Positions 63,501 through 64,000 of a DNA stretch of 64,000 nt are shown piece after piece. The translations under genes and the position numbers were made by a program. The notes under the pieces were generated by a model. It was not told the origin of the DNA, did not search any database, and was given only the letters and a program-made list of their open reading frames with translations. Every line of letters begins with the position of its first letter. The stretch's first letter is position 1. Source of the DNA: Auanema rhodensis (taxonomy: Eukaryota; Nematoda; Chromadorea; Rhabditida; Rhabditidae); NCBI GenBank assembly GCA_964057225.1, contig OZ059899.1:19290501-19354500 (forward strand), given 5' to 3'.

Positions 63501-63885
63501 CAAATTTTTATTGATATTGGTGCATGGTAACCATGACTTTGAAATTTACGTGAACTTTAATTTATGCTAATTAAACGTACACGTGGTGTGCACTCGGTAT
63601 GTAACTCGCTTCACGTGTAAGATAAAGAGATGCGGTTTTCAAAATTAGATTCCCCATGTCCATATTAGTCTAAAAACAAATTTTTATTGATATTGGTGCA
63701 TGGTAACCATGATTTTGAAATTTACGTGAACTTTAATTTATGCTGATTAAATGTACACGTGGTGTGCACTCGGTATGTAACTCGCTTCACGTGAAAGATA
63801 AAGAGATGCAGTTATCAAAATTAGATTCCCCATGTCCATATTAGTCTAAAAACAAATTTTTATTGATATTGGTGCATGGTAACCA
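60542..63885 (+). repeat. GCTGATT-tagged units with 10- and 8-monomer spacing
   Basis: GCTGATT with AAATG and CAGTTATC marks units at 60542, 62302 and 63710, 1,760 and 1,408 bp apart. Each is followed by a GTGTTG unit with GTGGAAG and GATAAAAAG, a pairing restricted to this end (60718, 62478, 63886). Between 60718 and 61070 one extra unit (60894) carries a hybrid of the same markers. The changing spacing shows one-to-three-monomer expansions and contractions of a common module. One private change, CCCCGTGTCC, is at about 63127. Confidence 0.8.
61422..62301 (+). repeat. 11-monomer-offset segment, copy 2
   Basis: Second copy of 59486-60365. Compared with copy 1 its second unit has GAAATTTAAG instead of GAATTTTACG, and the TACATAAATG unit has GATAAAAAG instead of GATGAAAAG. 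Confidence 0.82.
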
Positions 63886-64000
63886 TGACTTTGAAATTTA
63901 CGTGAACTTTAATTTATGCTAATTAAACGTACACGTGTTGTGCACTCGGTATGTAACTCGCTTCACGTGGAAGATAAAAAGATGCGGTTTTCAAAATTAG
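63886..64000 (+). repeat. Partial monomer cut by the window end
   Basis: First 115 bp of a GTGTTG/GTGGAAG/GATAAAAAG unit ending at TTAG. The array shows no sign of stopping here, so it continues beyond the window. Confidence 0.95.

Larger units (their letters stand above)
1..64000. repeat. 176-bp satellite DNA array filling the whole window
   Basis: The sequence repeats with a 176-bp period from the first to the last base: monomer starts fall at 1, 177, 353, 529 and so on, to 63886. The register accounts for 363 full units plus 115 bp with a net shift of only -3 bp. All units are direct repeats, and no unique DNA, transposon or inversion interrupts them. Neighbouring monomers differ at a limited set of recurring positions, while units several monomers apart are nearly identical, so the array has higher-order structure. 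Composition is about 34% GC. A unit close to nucleosome-repeat length in a long homogeneous array is typical of eukaryotic centromeric or pericentromeric satellites. That role is inference; the family was not identified. Stop codons close all six frames in each unit, so the array is non-coding. Confidence 0.99.

Noticed and set aside
1-64000. Possible open reading frames repeated along the array
   Set aside because: Stop codons close all three forward frames (for example at monomer positions 1, 18, 25, 35, 83, 133, 138) and all three reverse frames in each unit. Because 176 is not a multiple of 3, any frame shifts through all phases within three units. No coding signal remains.
1-64000. CRISPR array
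   Set aside because: The whole 176-bp unit is conserved, with no short repeat alternating with unique spacers, and there are no cas genes.
1-64000. Human-type alpha satellite or the Arabidopsis 178-bp satellite
   Set aside because: The lengths are similar (171 and 178 bp), but the monomer does not resemble either family as far as I can recall, and it lacks the CENP-B box. A database search would be needed to name the family.
1-64000. Telomeric, rDNA, tRNA or transposon sequence inside the array
   Set aside because: No TTAGGG-like or TTTAGGG-like runs, no rRNA- or tRNA-like segment, no terminal repeats or target-site duplications. Every stretch fits the 176-bp unit.
1-64000. Inverted monomer blocks
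   Set aside because: Every unit I followed starts with the same plus-strand TGA(C/T)TTTGAA or a close variant at the expected register; no strand switch was found.

Overview
The whole 64,000-base window is one uninterrupted head-to-tail satellite DNA array. The repeat unit is 176 bp, and the window opens almost exactly on a unit boundary in the phase used here. Following the register from end to end gives 363 complete monomers plus a final 115-bp partial one. The net register shift is only -3 bp: four monomers are 175 bp and one is 177 bp. Every monomer is in the same orientation. I see no gene, RNA gene, transposon, telomeric repeat, CRISPR array or unique sequence. Each of the six reading frames is closed by stop codons within every monomer.

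The organism is a eukaryote, because a megabase-style array of nucleosome-sized units with nested higher-order repeats (HORs) is typical of centromeric or other constitutive heterochromatin in plants and animals. I do not recognise the family and do not name a species. The unit is about 34% GC and is not CpG-depleted: my consensus has 7 CpG against about 5 expected. The most widespread polymorphisms are transitions at CpG sites, which suggests a methylated array. A centromeric role is plausible but not shown by sequence alone.

The monomer (phase: TGACTTTGAAATTTACGTG = position 1) is rich in dyad symmetry: TTCACGTGAA at 77-86, CATGGT-A-ACCATG across the monomer junction, GTGCAC at 55-60, TTTT-C-AAAA at 103-111, and an A-run/T-run at 139-152. 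The word ACGTG recurs three times per monomer, at 15, 48 and 80, that is 33 and 32 bp apart.

Layout, by variant monomers. (1) 1 to about 9.7 kb: a 24-monomer-offset duplication (1-3250 and 4225-7474) with a partial third copy at 7.87-9.15 kb. (2) 9.5-11.4 kb: two copies of a four-monomer cassette. (3) 11.9-24.0 kb: a 5.6-kb block duplicated at an offset of 37 monomers. (4) 22.4-26.7 kb: a clean 12-monomer tandem duplication. (5) 27.6-29.7 kb: a 6-monomer tandem duplication. (6) 30.1-31.9 kb: a 5-monomer tandem duplication, followed by mosaic sequence to about 35 kb. (7) 35.2-57.5 kb: a second haplotype domain with private markers (TTCTC, TTCG, TAAACG), containing 6-, 10-, 15- and 22-monomer duplications. 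(8) 57.5-64 kb: a third zone lacking those markers, with more private mutations and 8-, 9-, 10- and 11-monomer spacings. Several hybrid monomers sit at duplication junctions and mark where unequal exchange took place. The array is a readable record of unequal crossover and conversion-like patching, not a gene-bearing region.
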